In this document: positions 10,584 through 20,100 of the stretch, one piece after another
Position numbering within the stretch: position 1 is the first letter of the stretch
Layout: every line of letters starts with the position of its first letter
Assembly: GCF_001186125.1 (NCBI RefSeq)
Contig: NW_014039437.1
Coordinates: forward strand, 1,744 to 22,175
Reading direction: 5' to 3'
DNA: 20,432 bases
DNA from: Sphaeroforma arctica JP610
Taxonomy: Eukaryota; Opisthokonta; Ichthyosporea; Ichthyophonida
The notes under the pieces: generated by a model
What the model was told of the DNA's origin: nothing
Databases searched by the model: none
What the model saw: only the letters and a program-made list of their open reading frames with translations
Program-made: the position numbers and the translations under genes

Positions 10584-10622
10584 GTGATGGTGATGAATCT
10601 CATGCTCTATCTATAGGTGATG
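10563..10622 (+). repeat. 33-bp-spaced duplication of the Argonaute stop region
   Basis: AATCTCATGCACTTTTTATAG at 10563-10583 (NLMHFL and stop) is echoed by AATCTCATGCTCTATCTATAG at 10596-10616 (NLMLYL and stop), both followed by GTGATG. The offset of 33 bp keeps the reading frame. Confidence 0.85.
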
Positions 10623-11958
10623 AGACTATGAGGCGTTTCTGGCTCTAGGAGGGAAGTGTCTGTGGTTTGTCCTGACCCTGTCGCATGGTTGATTACAATA
10701 TACACAGACATGCACCTATACCAACATGCACGGACAATGTGGCCGACATACTTGTGTGCGAATCCATATATACTCATGTACACATGGTCAAAAATACCTC
10801 TTGTGCTCGCATGCTTTGGAGTCTTTCATTCATGAAGAAAAATGGGCGAATGAAGCCCACACGCACGCGTATGCAGTACATGCGGAGAAATACGCGCACA
10901 CAGTCGCAGGTGAAAAAGAAATACTTATGAAGACTTTGCGTTGCTGCCGCTGGGTGGCTCCTGCGTTGATGATATGCCGCAGAATAGCGGCGAGACATAA
11001 GAATGACTACCATGGACTGTGTGAGAGTTCAATATAAAACTACAAAAACGGATACGTTAAACTAGTTTATTTTCATATGCGAGTGTCACTTCAGAATATA
11101 GACCATCCCACCCTAAGTGTGAATCGATAGAACTGAATTTCAACCGATAAAACAGGTAGCCGGTCTTCCGAGAGAGTTTTTGCCAGTCCACATTGGATGA
11201 TGAAAGCAACCGCAGTGCAGATTGACACAAGACTCCGCTATAACTACATGGTGTCTGGTATTTTCATGCCGACATCGAATACGAATAAGCAGGTGTTTGT
11301 TAATTCAGAATCAATGCAGAATACAGTGTATAGAACATTGACACACCGAGGAACAAAATATTAAAGTAAAACTCACTGCTTGGATAGATGTGTATACGAT
11401 TGCACCCGTGGAGACAGCATTTACAACAGAACAAAAGTAACAAAATAAAAACTTATCGTATTAATATTGGATAAAAATGAGGTCGATCGTTCAGTATGCA
11501 TTCTGGTTCGCGCATGTTTATGTGCGAGAAAATCAACATCTAACCTCGTCTTCTCGCACGAGGTCTGAGAGTACTTTAAACGCTCATCCTGTGTATGTGC
11601 AATATACATACGCCGTCGCCTGCGTACAATACAAATGCCCTGCCCTATCGCAGATGTGAGATTCGCCTGTGCACAGTCTCTATATACCTAGATTTGACAC
11701 CTGTGCACTGCACAGCTATCGCTACTAGGTTTCTATGTGAATTTCGCGTGATGTTCGATGCACCTAAATATACTATATGCATCTAAATCAAACCATCGCG
11801 ATATCACACGTGCCTGATCGCTATATTCAAGACTGTAATTAGACTGTGACGGACAATCAGCTCGTTCAGACAACTGTAGATACACGTGTTTTATGACATG
11901 GTATGTATTTGCGGCACACGTATATGTTCACTACATCGGTGTGTCCTCCAAGATTAAC
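10584..11958. other. Convergent intergenic interval, Argonaute and helicase 3' sides
   Basis: No recognisable gene on either strand. It should contain both 3' UTRs. Downstream of the Argonaute stop there is no close AATAAA; an AATATA lies at 11031 and the first + strand AATAAA at about 11444. 11041-11460 is AT-rich. Short open frames (for example 10726-11037 + and 11421-11609 -) resemble nothing I know. I looked on the - strand for an RNase III signature (ERLEFLGD-like) that would extend the Dicer-like gene and saw none. Confidence 0.6.
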
Positions 11959-12735
11959 TCAAACATCTATTGTGCCGCCCGAGTCTTTGCATCTTGTTTT
12001 GAAGCCGCTGCCGCCGAGGCTTCCCATCTCGGTACACCACGCGAGCAACACAAAATCACAAACCCACGCGCACCTGTGCTTGCTGAAGGTCACTTTGTCG
12101 AAGGACACTGCCAGCTCTCCCACACACTGAGCCACGTACATATTCAGTAGCTCGGTATACGCCGGCGTAACACTTACGACTAGCCTGCTATTCAGGACAG
12201 CCAAGGCCCTCTTCTGTCGCTGTGCATTGGCCTCCGTGCGTCTCTTGCGCGATGCCTGGGTGTTGGTAGTCGATTTGTCGAAAGGCGTGGCTGTCACTAG
12301 ATTGTACTGGCGATGATCTGCTTCCTGGATGCATGCGACGGTGCGGTTCGCCTGTGTGGACTCCGCCAGCACAACAAAGTTGCTGTCTTTCTGACGCGCA
12401 CGGCCTCTACTCTGCACCAAAGAGACGGGTGTCTGCACCGCATCAAATCGGATAACACAGTTGGCCGCGGGTACATCCATGCCTTCCTCGCTCACGGATG
12501 TAGATACAAGTATATTGAGCTCGCCGTTCCGGAACTTGTCCATACGGCCCTTGCTGTCACTATTAGTGACTCGCAGAGAGGCTGTGGCAGGTGTGGATGT
12601 TGCGTAGACGATGCCACTCCTCACGTTCACACTGCTGCGGAGTGTGGCATCCTGTTCAATGTACCACTGCACTATGTGGGCTACAACACGCTGCTGAACA
12701 AATACGATGCACCTCATAGCTTCCCCGAAGGCGTC
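11959..12735 (-). CDS. Dicer-type helicase C-terminal half (HEL2) with probable DUF283 start
   Basis: One long exon, 258 codons to the stop at 11959, preceded by a splice acceptor (TATTTAG at 12742-12736). It opens DAFGEAMRCIVFVQQR (SF2 motif IV). Counting from Met at 12717, motif V LVSTSVSEEGMDVP is at residues 70-83 and motif VI QSRGRARQ at 102-109. The combination NCVIRFD...VQSRGRARQ...FVVLAE is that of Dicer rather than RIG-I helicases. A basic linker (RKRRTEANAQRQKR, 158-171) follows, then SVTPAYTELLNMYV (182-195), resembling the start of the Dicer dimerisation fold (DUF283). In known Dicers this ATP-driven module helps process long dsRNA. A possible donor at 12073-12072 could end the exon inside FSKHR. 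No DExH half (motifs I, II), PAZ or RNase III was found nearby, so this is either a partial view of a longer gene, a stand-alone Dicer helicase half, or a decayed Dicer. The start is unresolved. Confidence 0.82.
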   Translation of the reverse strand, partial: DAFGEAMRCIVFVQQRVVAHIVQWYIEQDATLRSSVNVRSGIVYATSTPATASLRVTNSDSKGRMDKFRNGELNILVSTSVSEEGMDVPAANCVIRFDAVQTPVSLVQSRGRARQKDSNFVVLAESTQANRTVACIQEADHRQYNLVTATPFDKSTTNTQASRKRRTEANAQRQKRALAVLNSRLVVSVTPAYTELLNMYVAQCVGELAVSFDKVTFSKHRCAWVCDFVLLAWCTEMGSLGGSGFKTRCKDSGGTIDV

Positions 12736-12800
12736 CTAAATACCTTCTTTTTTCTGAATTACACAGAAGAAATGATACGAACATGAATACATCCGATTAT

Positions 12801-13296
12801 CTAACCTTCATGGATACGGCGGCGGGGGTCATAAGAACCTGTCCATGGAATAGAGATATAGAGACATGAGGAACAGCCGTACTAAGCAATTTAAAGTATG
12901 TCTAGGTTTGGCATAGCACATTCAAATTTTGGCAGAAACAAAGTGTGCACAGTTAAGTAGAGCAGACCAGAATGTTTTGAACAATACCTCGGCCATAATG
13001 ATGTTCTTCTCCCCGACCATGATCACCTGTTGCAGTCAAAGAGAATGATGCATTGGGTATGAGCGACGGAGGCACTATGAATCATCCCAAAGAGTATATG
13101 AAAGTACATAGCATGCAGCTCGAAGTATCAGAACTATCAAAGCCCAAGATAATTTCTGACGCTTACCATAGTGGCCCTGACTTCTATAGTCCCCATGATG
13201 ACGTCCGTCATCATATCCTCCTCCATGGCGGTGCTCTTTGTCTCCATACATTGTATTGAATCGATGGTAAGAGTGATCTTGAGTGCTTTGCGCACT
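12801..13296 (-). CDS. Candidate Gly/His/Arg/Tyr-rich exons upstream of the helicase exon
   Basis: Three GT-AG bounded blocks read in one phase as a low-complexity RNA-binding-like tail. About 13296-13167 ends HRHGGGYDDGRHHGDYRS then QGHYG; 13026-12988 reads DHGRGEEHHYGR; 12838-12806 reads SYDPRRRIHE. All junctions split Gly codons (G|GT), as in the RGG exons of Argonaute. The middle and last blocks are 39 and 33 nt, so phase is unchanged across them. In this phase an in-frame TAG follows at 12803-12801 if the last donor is not used. Splicing in the same phase to 12735 gives a short dead end rather than the helicase frame. In phase 0 the blocks join the helicase frame but read as unremarkable Met-rich sequence. 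Either this is the C-terminus of a separate RNA-binding protein or an N-terminal tail of the helicase. Confidence 0.4.
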
Positions 13297-13657
13297 GACG
13301 TTCTATACTTATGGGCACCCATCAATACACTCAGGTGAAGGCTACCCGGATTTCCGATCAGACGTAGATCACATGAAATACACCACACCGTCGAGTGTCG
13401 ACACTTCGTAATTCTCTCGTTGCACGTGTCGACTGTTGCACCCCACACAGTGCACCGTGAAAGACAGTAATCCAAAAAATACGGAAGCGTTGCCAAGCGT
13501 TGACATTCCGACCGTGCCGATGGTGTGTGCGTGTGCGTGTGCGTCTCTCGTGTATCTGCGTTTGATAAATATTGGATATGTATCGTTTGGTCTCGCAATA
13601 TATATTGCTGGATAACCACAGATGGGCAGCAGTCTAATCCAACGAGACCTGAATTTT

Positions 13658-13675
13658 GGGGGGGGGGGGGGGGGG
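13658..13675 (+). repeat. G18 homopolymer
   Basis: Eighteen consecutive G between TTTT and TTTG, the only such tract in the window. It could form a G-quadruplex, and its length is prone to sequencing error. Confidence 0.95.
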
Positions 13676-14593
13676 TTTGAGTGTCTGGGTTCTGACTGTG
13701 CCGAGTCTGTGGTGTTTCATGTATGTGTGTATCTTTTGCGCCATCTTTTGCACCAGACACTTGAAATTATTTACATATGCGTTGTTTCGTCTCGCTCTGT
13801 AAATTGCTGTATCGTCGCTGACGGAATGTGCGAGATTCAAACGAGAGTCGAATTTTAGCGTGTCGATAGCTGAGTCTTTATAACGTCTCTATGAACAGTG
13901 CAATTGCAACAACTGTCGCTGCTCATGCCCTGACAGTGTCTCTAGTGCATCCGACAATATGCATGTTGCAATATCCTTTTTGCAGGGTATACTTATGTAC
14001 TTACTTCTATGTAAAATTGTAAATGACAAAAGTATCGTAATACTACATATCGCCTTCTAACTGTGTATTTTTGTTTTTGTTTGTTTTGTTTTAAAAAAAA
14101 CAAAAGAGGGCTGTCTGTAGGCAAAAATTGATAGATTTAAAATACCAAAGCTAAATGGCAGCTTTTTTTTATCTGATATCCAAATTTGATTGGATAATCA
14201 TACCAGAATGCGGTCGATATGAAGCTCCCACCTTCCGCAATGTAGAACACAAAAGTGTAAACAATCAGCAACAACAAACACAGAGAGTGATGCTGTAAAA
14301 CGTTGCGATATAACATTCTTGCGTTGTTATCTTGCATCAGCGAAGTGTGCCGTACAGTACTCTTGTGTACTTCCCTGATCGTCGGGGTATGTCGTACAGT
14401 AGATGCACATACTTTTTGTAAAAAAAATACACGAAGACTCGCAACATGCCCTTTTCTAGTTATTTTTTTGCTTATATGTACAAATAAAATATCACTGATT
14501 GCACCGTGCAGACGTTAACTTTCTGCATATGCACTGCCCCTGCCTTTAGCTATGTACTGTTGCTCTCCGATTTGAGATCGCTCATATTCAACA

Positions 14594-14658
14594 CCTCCAG
14601 CGAAGCGAAGTATTCAGTAAATAAGGAAACTACATTTCGACAGCATATACGCTGGAGG
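14594..14658. repeat. 9-bp inverted repeat, 47-nt spacer
   Basis: CCTCCAGCG at 14594-14602 and CGCTGGAGG at 14650-14658 are perfect complements. Confidence 0.7.
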
Positions 14659-14697
14659 AATATTGTGTGTTCAATGCATTTCATATACGAGGACGCC

Positions 14698-14738
14698 GCG
14701 GTAGTGTGTGCTGGACCTGTGCATGTAAACACTACCGC
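14698..14738. repeat. 10-bp inverted repeat, 21-nt loop
   Basis: GCGGTAGTGT at 14698-14707 pairs perfectly with ACACTACCGC at 14729-14738. Confidence 0.75.
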
Positions 14739-14843
14739 AGTGAAATTGAGCAATATCTGGAGCTTTGTAGAAAGACTGACTAGTGCACTGTTATCGTTGC
14801 ATCGCTCATCGCGAAGTCTGTAAGTAAAGGCCAAGCAGGGAAT

Positions 14844-14886
14844 GCTACTTAGTAACGCTTTATCGAGTATGTCTCGATAAGGTAGC
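14844..14886. repeat. Imperfect hairpin with 8-bp perfect tip
   Basis: TTATCGAG (14860-14867), loop TATGT, CTCGATAA (14873-14880). Outer arms GCTAC and GTAGC flank it, with an asymmetric internal loop on the left side. Confidence 0.7.
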
Positions 14887-14946
14887 TTAGATGTTCTACT
14901 TTATCGCTGATACGATCTTATAAGTGTATATGCTGTGCTATAGTGA

Positions 14947-15002
14947 AGGATGCACGATACAGGATGCACGATACAGGATGCACGATACAGAATGCACGAT
15001 AC
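14947..15002 (+). repeat. 14-bp tandem repeat, 4 copies
   Basis: AGGATGCACGATAC occurs at 14947, 14961 and 14975, then AGAATGCACGATAC at 14989. Near-perfect copies suggest recent expansion. Confidence 0.95.
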
Positions 15003-15248
15003 ACCAGCAATTTGTTTCCGGTGAAATATGCATGCTGGTTAACCCCTATATGTGTGAAGTGCCGCAATAGTTAAACTATTATGGTTCTATGAACTTACTA
15101 CACATCTAGTTGATTTACAAGCAAAGAAAACTCTGCCCCCAAAATGATTCTTGGATTCGATAATGTATTTTTAGTGTACACATATTCATACTGTGAATGT
15201 AAAATAATATGTGAAAACGGATAGTTAAAGGCTTCCAACTATTTTATT

Positions 15249-15638
15249 TTATTTTGTACATGAGTTTCGTGTACTTTCCTCCGTTAATCGCTTCAGTATC
15301 CTTACTACGGACTTAGTATACACTACAGCTTCAGCCGCAGATGTCACTATAACTATATATACAATTGAATTTATATCGGCCATTTGTAAAGGATATATTT
15401 CGTTTGTGTCGACCATTCTTACTTGGACTATGCAATTTAAAAAGACTCTACTCGGATTTGAGTTAAGACCACATATCCCGATGGTATCGCTAGTAAATGT
15501 AGATCCATGGCCGCCGTAGTAGTTGGATTCAGATTGGGTTCCTCCATTTCCCGCGAGCAAGGCATCAGAGATGCAGCCATCGATATGGCGTTTAATAACT
15601 TGGAATTTTGATTTCTCCAGACGCGCGTAGAGAGTATT
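15249..15638 (-). CDS. Orphan open frame with 3'-exon features, function unknown
   Basis: An open frame of 129 codons ends at TAA (15251-15249), directly overlapped and followed by AATAAA (15253-15248 and 15248-15243). The frame contains LEKSKFQVIKRHIDG, then a Gly/Tyr/Ser-rich patch (GNGGTQSESNYYGGHGS), then a hydrophobic stretch (NSIVYIVIVTSAAEAVV) that could be a membrane helix. There is no ATG in its first 78 codons, so a real product would need an upstream spliced exon; a GTAAGA inside (after NCIVQ) could also be a donor. It lies about 260 bp beyond the KCTD9-like stop on the same strand. I do not recognise it, and a chance frame of this length in 20 kb is possible. Confidence 0.35.
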   Translation of the reverse strand, partial: NTLYARLEKSKFQVIKRHIDGCISDALLAGNGGTQSESNYYGGHGSTFTSDTIGICGLNSNPSRVFLNCIVQVRMVDTNEIYPLQMADINSIVYIVIVTSAAEAVVYTKSVVRILKRLTEESTRNSCTK

Positions 15639-15891
15639 TCATTACTTTATATATTTATAATTGGCTTATTCGAACTTGATTTGAAGATCGGGTGTCAGGG
15701 AGAAAATATTGCAAGCCACTATCAAGGGCGAAACAAGGCCCTGGACGTATCAAGATTTTTCAGTTGTTGTGCAAAATTCATTGGTAAACCTGTGCTATAC
15801 TGTACGTGAACAGACTTGTAGATCTATTGGCATTTGTAATCGCCAAAACATCTGATAGATATAGTGCTTAAAAATATATAGAGAGAGAGAT

Positions 15892-15897
15892 TTTATT
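15892..15897 (-). terminator. Polyadenylation signal overlapping the KCTD9-like stop codon
   Basis: The gene ends TAATAAA: the stop TAA (15898-15896) overlaps AATAAA (15897-15892). The orphan frame at 15249 has the same arrangement. Confidence 0.6.
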
Positions 15898-17159
15898 ATG
15901 TTGTGAACGAGGACATATGCAGAGGCGATTGCATTACCCCAAACACGGTATCCTTTGTATTTGCCCCCCTGAAGTTAGTTTGGTTCATGGTCGAGTTACT
16001 AAACACGGCACCCTCTAGATCAGCACCTGCTAAATCCGCATGGTTTAGTATGCAATTGGTCATGGTCGCGTGTCGCAAGTTGGCCGCCCTGTATCGAGTG
16101 ACAGATATTTGTTAATTAACTGTCGCACAAATGTACAGAAAATGGCAGCAGTCCAGTACAACTAGCGCGATAAGTTGAGCTTAGTTTTGTGGCGTTCCAG
16201 TGCTAGCCTTGGATGCACCATTGGGTGCAGCTCAACAATACGTATATTCCTTGATGCGAGTTCCATTACTTTCACATACATAGGAATATACAAGTACGGT
16301 ACAGAGATATACACCCAAAATATTGCGTATTGTTAAGATATGTGCAGTAGCCCGGAGAAGATAAACAAACCTCATAACTGAGCCTGAGAGCTCACTCTCA
16401 TCGAAGTCAACGCCCCTCATATCTGCAGCCGCCATCAGAGGTCCCTCAGAACTCGTAAGCAAAACACAATGCCGCATCGACGCGCCTGCATACGATACGG
16501 GCAATGAAATAAATCTCGTATCACAAATTAAATGTTTGATATCTAGTAACAAATGATTCGCAAAATACACTGCGATTCAAACATATAAGAGTTCCGCATC
16601 CCGTTGATATCTCGAACATGTTACAATTGCATACAAAGTCACAACTGCTTTCGCCAAATTACAAGAGCGAGTTTGGAATGTCATATACGTTGTGCTCGAA
16701 AAAGGGGCTACCTTGCATTTCCGCCCCCCTGAAGTTTGCTGCGGACAGATCCGCACCGTCTAGTACAGCGTCACACAATTGCGCCTGCTGGAAGCTGCAA
16801 CCGGATAAAATGCTCCCTAGAAATGCAAAAAATGCAAACTTTACTTTGTGGTGACTTGTATAGTGCTGAGCTGTGTCCGGCACGGTGAATAATGCTGAAT
16901 GGATGACAACTTCCGAGGTTCAACTTAGTTAAAATTGGTGTCATGCACTTAGGCTTCTGCCTGTATACTGGGCTTCAAGAACGGTTACTAGCAATGCGCA
17001 AGTCAAATATATTATTTCAGGTAGCGGTTCCAAACACAAGAAAGAGAATATTTATACATACTTTCAAATATACACCGTCTCATGTCGCATAAATCGAAAT
17101 CGATGTTTGATAAATCCAGCCGAGAAAAATCGGTCCCTTGAAAATTCATCCCACGACAC
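15896..17159 (-). other. Pentapeptide-repeat exons of the KCTD9-like gene
   Basis: Exons 17159-17062, 16816-16712, 16485-16371 and 16088-15896 read as A(D/N)LXX repeats: NFQGTDFSRLDLSNIDF, DAVLDGADLSAANFRGAEM, AADMRGVDFDESELSG, NHADLAGADLEGAVF, TNFRGANTKDTVF. The spacing matches human KCTD9, including the non-repeat insert that human reads LCNFEDPSGLKANL and this gene reads HCVLLTSSEGPLMAAADM. The repeats form a right-handed beta-helix, presumably for substrate binding. Confidence 0.93.
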
Positions 17160-20100
17160 CTGCAAGATATATTTTGTGCATGTTTGTTGGTATCTATCAA
17201 CAGCCCATGACATTACCGGCTGCTCTCATAGACATCTTGTTTGGCATGTTTAATTGGAGTCGGTGGTCTTTCTCCGACGTTTTATACAGATATGTAGATA
17301 AATGTAAAGAGGATGCCACGGAAAGGAAGTACTTGCGAAGAACGTTCAGTTATGGATCCGACAAAACAGTATCGTTACAAATATTGTGTTTTACACACAG
17401 ACTGGTCATATGGCCATGTAACATTGAGTAGCATCGTTCCCCCAGAATAGATGTGACGATTGAAGCTGTGCGGATTCAGCCATACATGCATTTATACCCT
17501 CTGGACATACCTCAGGGAATCCGATGGCTGGAGGGTCATGAGCTTGTCCATGAAGGAGTTGCGATTCATTGGAGCGTCAACGTGACAGTCTTTACACATC
17601 TGCTCAAGGATTTTGCATGCATCGTTCATCCCAAAAAATCTGGCTTCGGCCAGAACGCCTCTGGGGATATTTGAAATAAATTGTACTTCATTGACATAAT
17701 ACTCCTATACTGATTGTTGAATGGTATGCGGGAAGAAAACTGCATAGCTGCTCAGTGGTTATTCGCACGTTATAAGCAAGTGGGTGATTAACAAGGAGCA
17801 CATATCACTGATTCTATAGGATCTCCTTTTGGGGCCTATTCATTATAAATTTGATACACATGACTCAATGCGAGCCATGTGTATCAAAGTGTAGACAATC
17901 GATACGAGCTTGCAACTCAGATCACAAACTGTGTCAGTGCTGTTACTCAGTCGAAGTATCGTTAAGCGTCCACTACGAACATGCCTTGTGCCAGCTTAGA
18001 CAATGATGCCAAGAGTACACTATAATATGAGCTCTAAAATAAAGCTACACCTTATATCAAGACCGGCCATGAGAGGCGCAAAACCTTAACAGATAAAAGC
18101 GAAAATGACAACAACATTCGAAATTGCAACAGTGGCGTGCTAGATTGTTCGCATTTCCGTGCGTGGTAAGTGACGACTGCACAGCGCTTACCTAGGATTG
18201 AGTCCCTCGCCCAGGACCATTTCACCGTGCCTAAGAATGAACAAACGCACACATGGAAGTGGTGTAAGTAGATTAGCTCGTTGACATTTAGAATATTATG
18301 AAGCAAGGAGCCCTTGAAATGATTGTTGGACATTGTCAAGCAGAGCGATCAACTAATCATCGTGAGATATTGATCAAGTAAAAACACATAAGACCAAGTA
18401 ACTTTGATGCTATGTATGCAACTTGAAAGGAAGGCCGGTCCGAAGAAAGCAAGGTCTGGGAGCTAAACTGGGGTTTCTACTACTACCTTAAAAAGTTAAG
18501 AAGTGGCTCAAAGTATTTGGGACTTCGGTCGAGCATCACAGTACCGTTTCTATCCCGGGTAGACTGCCACATGTCCTCCTCAATCAGCCTTGACAGCATA
18601 GTTGACTCGCCTCTTTGTATGGTCGTTTTCGTGGTCACAAACACCTACGTGTGGGTGGAATGAATATAGAGGAAAATAGGCGTACATAAACATGTAGATA
18701 TCTAGTGTGACAACATCATAACTGCTCAGCCATCAGCTAAAATCTATGTGCCCATAAACGCCTTCCAGATGCAAAGGTGTTCGTGTTCACCGGCACAGAT
18801 ATGTTTATACAAGCCCGGTAATTCAGAGCCTCGCCGAACATGACATGGTGTGCAATGAGTTTTTACCGCGGCATTTGATGACTTCACGGTCTTATCGCAG
18901 CGATGATATTACAGCTATTGTCACATACTTGACCACCGACGTTGAAGGCGATCCAGTCATCCCTTGTGCCCATAGGAGTACCACTCCTGTTGGTACCGTC
19001 CGTGTCTATAATCTGTGTACTAACTGTATCGCATGTGGCAGCTAACGGCCCACTCACTCCCTTCATAAAAGGTTCTCCCGCTAGAGCCGCGTAGAGTGCA
19101 TCGCCTGTGCATAGTAGGATTTGATATTCTAAGATACGTTTGCTTGAAGAGATACCTATGGTCACGCACAGCTCCCGACCGAGAACGGTCCAACCTGTAT
19201 ATCAATTTTGCACTAGCGTGCGACGTGACTGTTCGCAGTTTTCAATCCATCCAGGTAGCGGTTAAATCGCCATGAAGGTCTTTAGAGTATAAGACGCATG
19301 CACATCAAAAAGAACGGAAATTCGTATCAGAAAAGTCCAAATGCGCAAAGAGACAAGAGTTAATGTGACGAGGCAAGCTGGGCGCAGTAGAAATGTCGAA
19401 AGACGGCATAAACAGACAGTTAGATTGTGAAACGAAGTACCAGTAGCCTGCAGAATTTCATTGGCTGGGCAAATCAGATGAAGAATGTTAGATCAATTTG
19501 TTGGTTTGAATGAGTGTATATTGAGGTTCCTAATATTGCGTTTGTATGAATGAAAGTAGGTGGGAATTAATCGTGCTTCGTCTCAGGACAGTAAATGGCA
19601 TACTGTATGTACAAACACGTATATCCAAGTGTTTCAAAGCCACGCCTAATCTGCAAGTATATCGAGAATAACTCATGTATGCACCTGCACATACATGTGG
19701 GTAGTTGTAATTTCGATCAGACTGAACACAGAACCCATGGCGCAATTGGTTAGAAGATTCTGGCGAATATATACGTGGATTGTGACGATTAAGCACTAGG
19801 TACAAGATGTGAAAGTTATTATACGCAATGCTACATAGTGTCTGCGTAAACATTACAAGGGTTCGCATTCTGAGCGCAGGAATGTTTCTATATATAACAC
19901 ATACAGGGTTGCGAAAAGTGAGCGAAAACTTTCTAAATTGCCGTGTGCGTGCTTATTCTACGCACACGTATGGCGAGCGATGGCATCCTACTGCCAATAT
20001 CATCAATACTATACAACAACGGGACAAAAATGTGCCCGTCTAGGTCTATAAATCCGTATCTCAGTAGAAGCAAACAACAGACATGGGCAGTATACTCAAA

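Larger units (their letters stand above)
13297..15248. other. Unassigned interval between helicase and orphan ORF
   Basis: No recognised gene. It is mostly AT-rich, with a G18 tract, poly-A/T runs near 14075-14105, inverted repeats at 14594-14886 and a 14-bp tandem repeat. Frames of about 100 codons are open on both strands at 14506-14834, and a 207-codon - strand frame (13760-13137) passes through CA-repeat and poly-G sequence; none resembles a known family. I scanned the - strand for helicase motif I (GxGKT) and RRM RNP1 (KGFGFV) and found neither. A DERC string at about 14808 is not convincing as a DECH box. Confidence 0.55.

Noticed and set aside
12313-12786. 157-codon + strand frame
   Set aside because: It is the antisense shadow of the Dicer-type helicase exon.
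12985-13028. Reading VGEKNIIMAE as helicase motif I context
   Set aside because: No GxGKT follows on splicing. The phase giving DHGRGEEHHYGR fits the neighbouring blocks better.
13137-13760. 207-codon - strand frame as the DExH or HEL2i part of the Dicer-like gene
   Set aside because: It reads through CA repeats and poly-G, shows no helicase motif, and another phase of the same DNA gives a more coherent RG-rich peptide.
14550-14834. DERC string as a DECH (motif II) box
   Set aside because: Surrounding residues do not match Dicer or RIG-I helicases, and the + strand is equally open.
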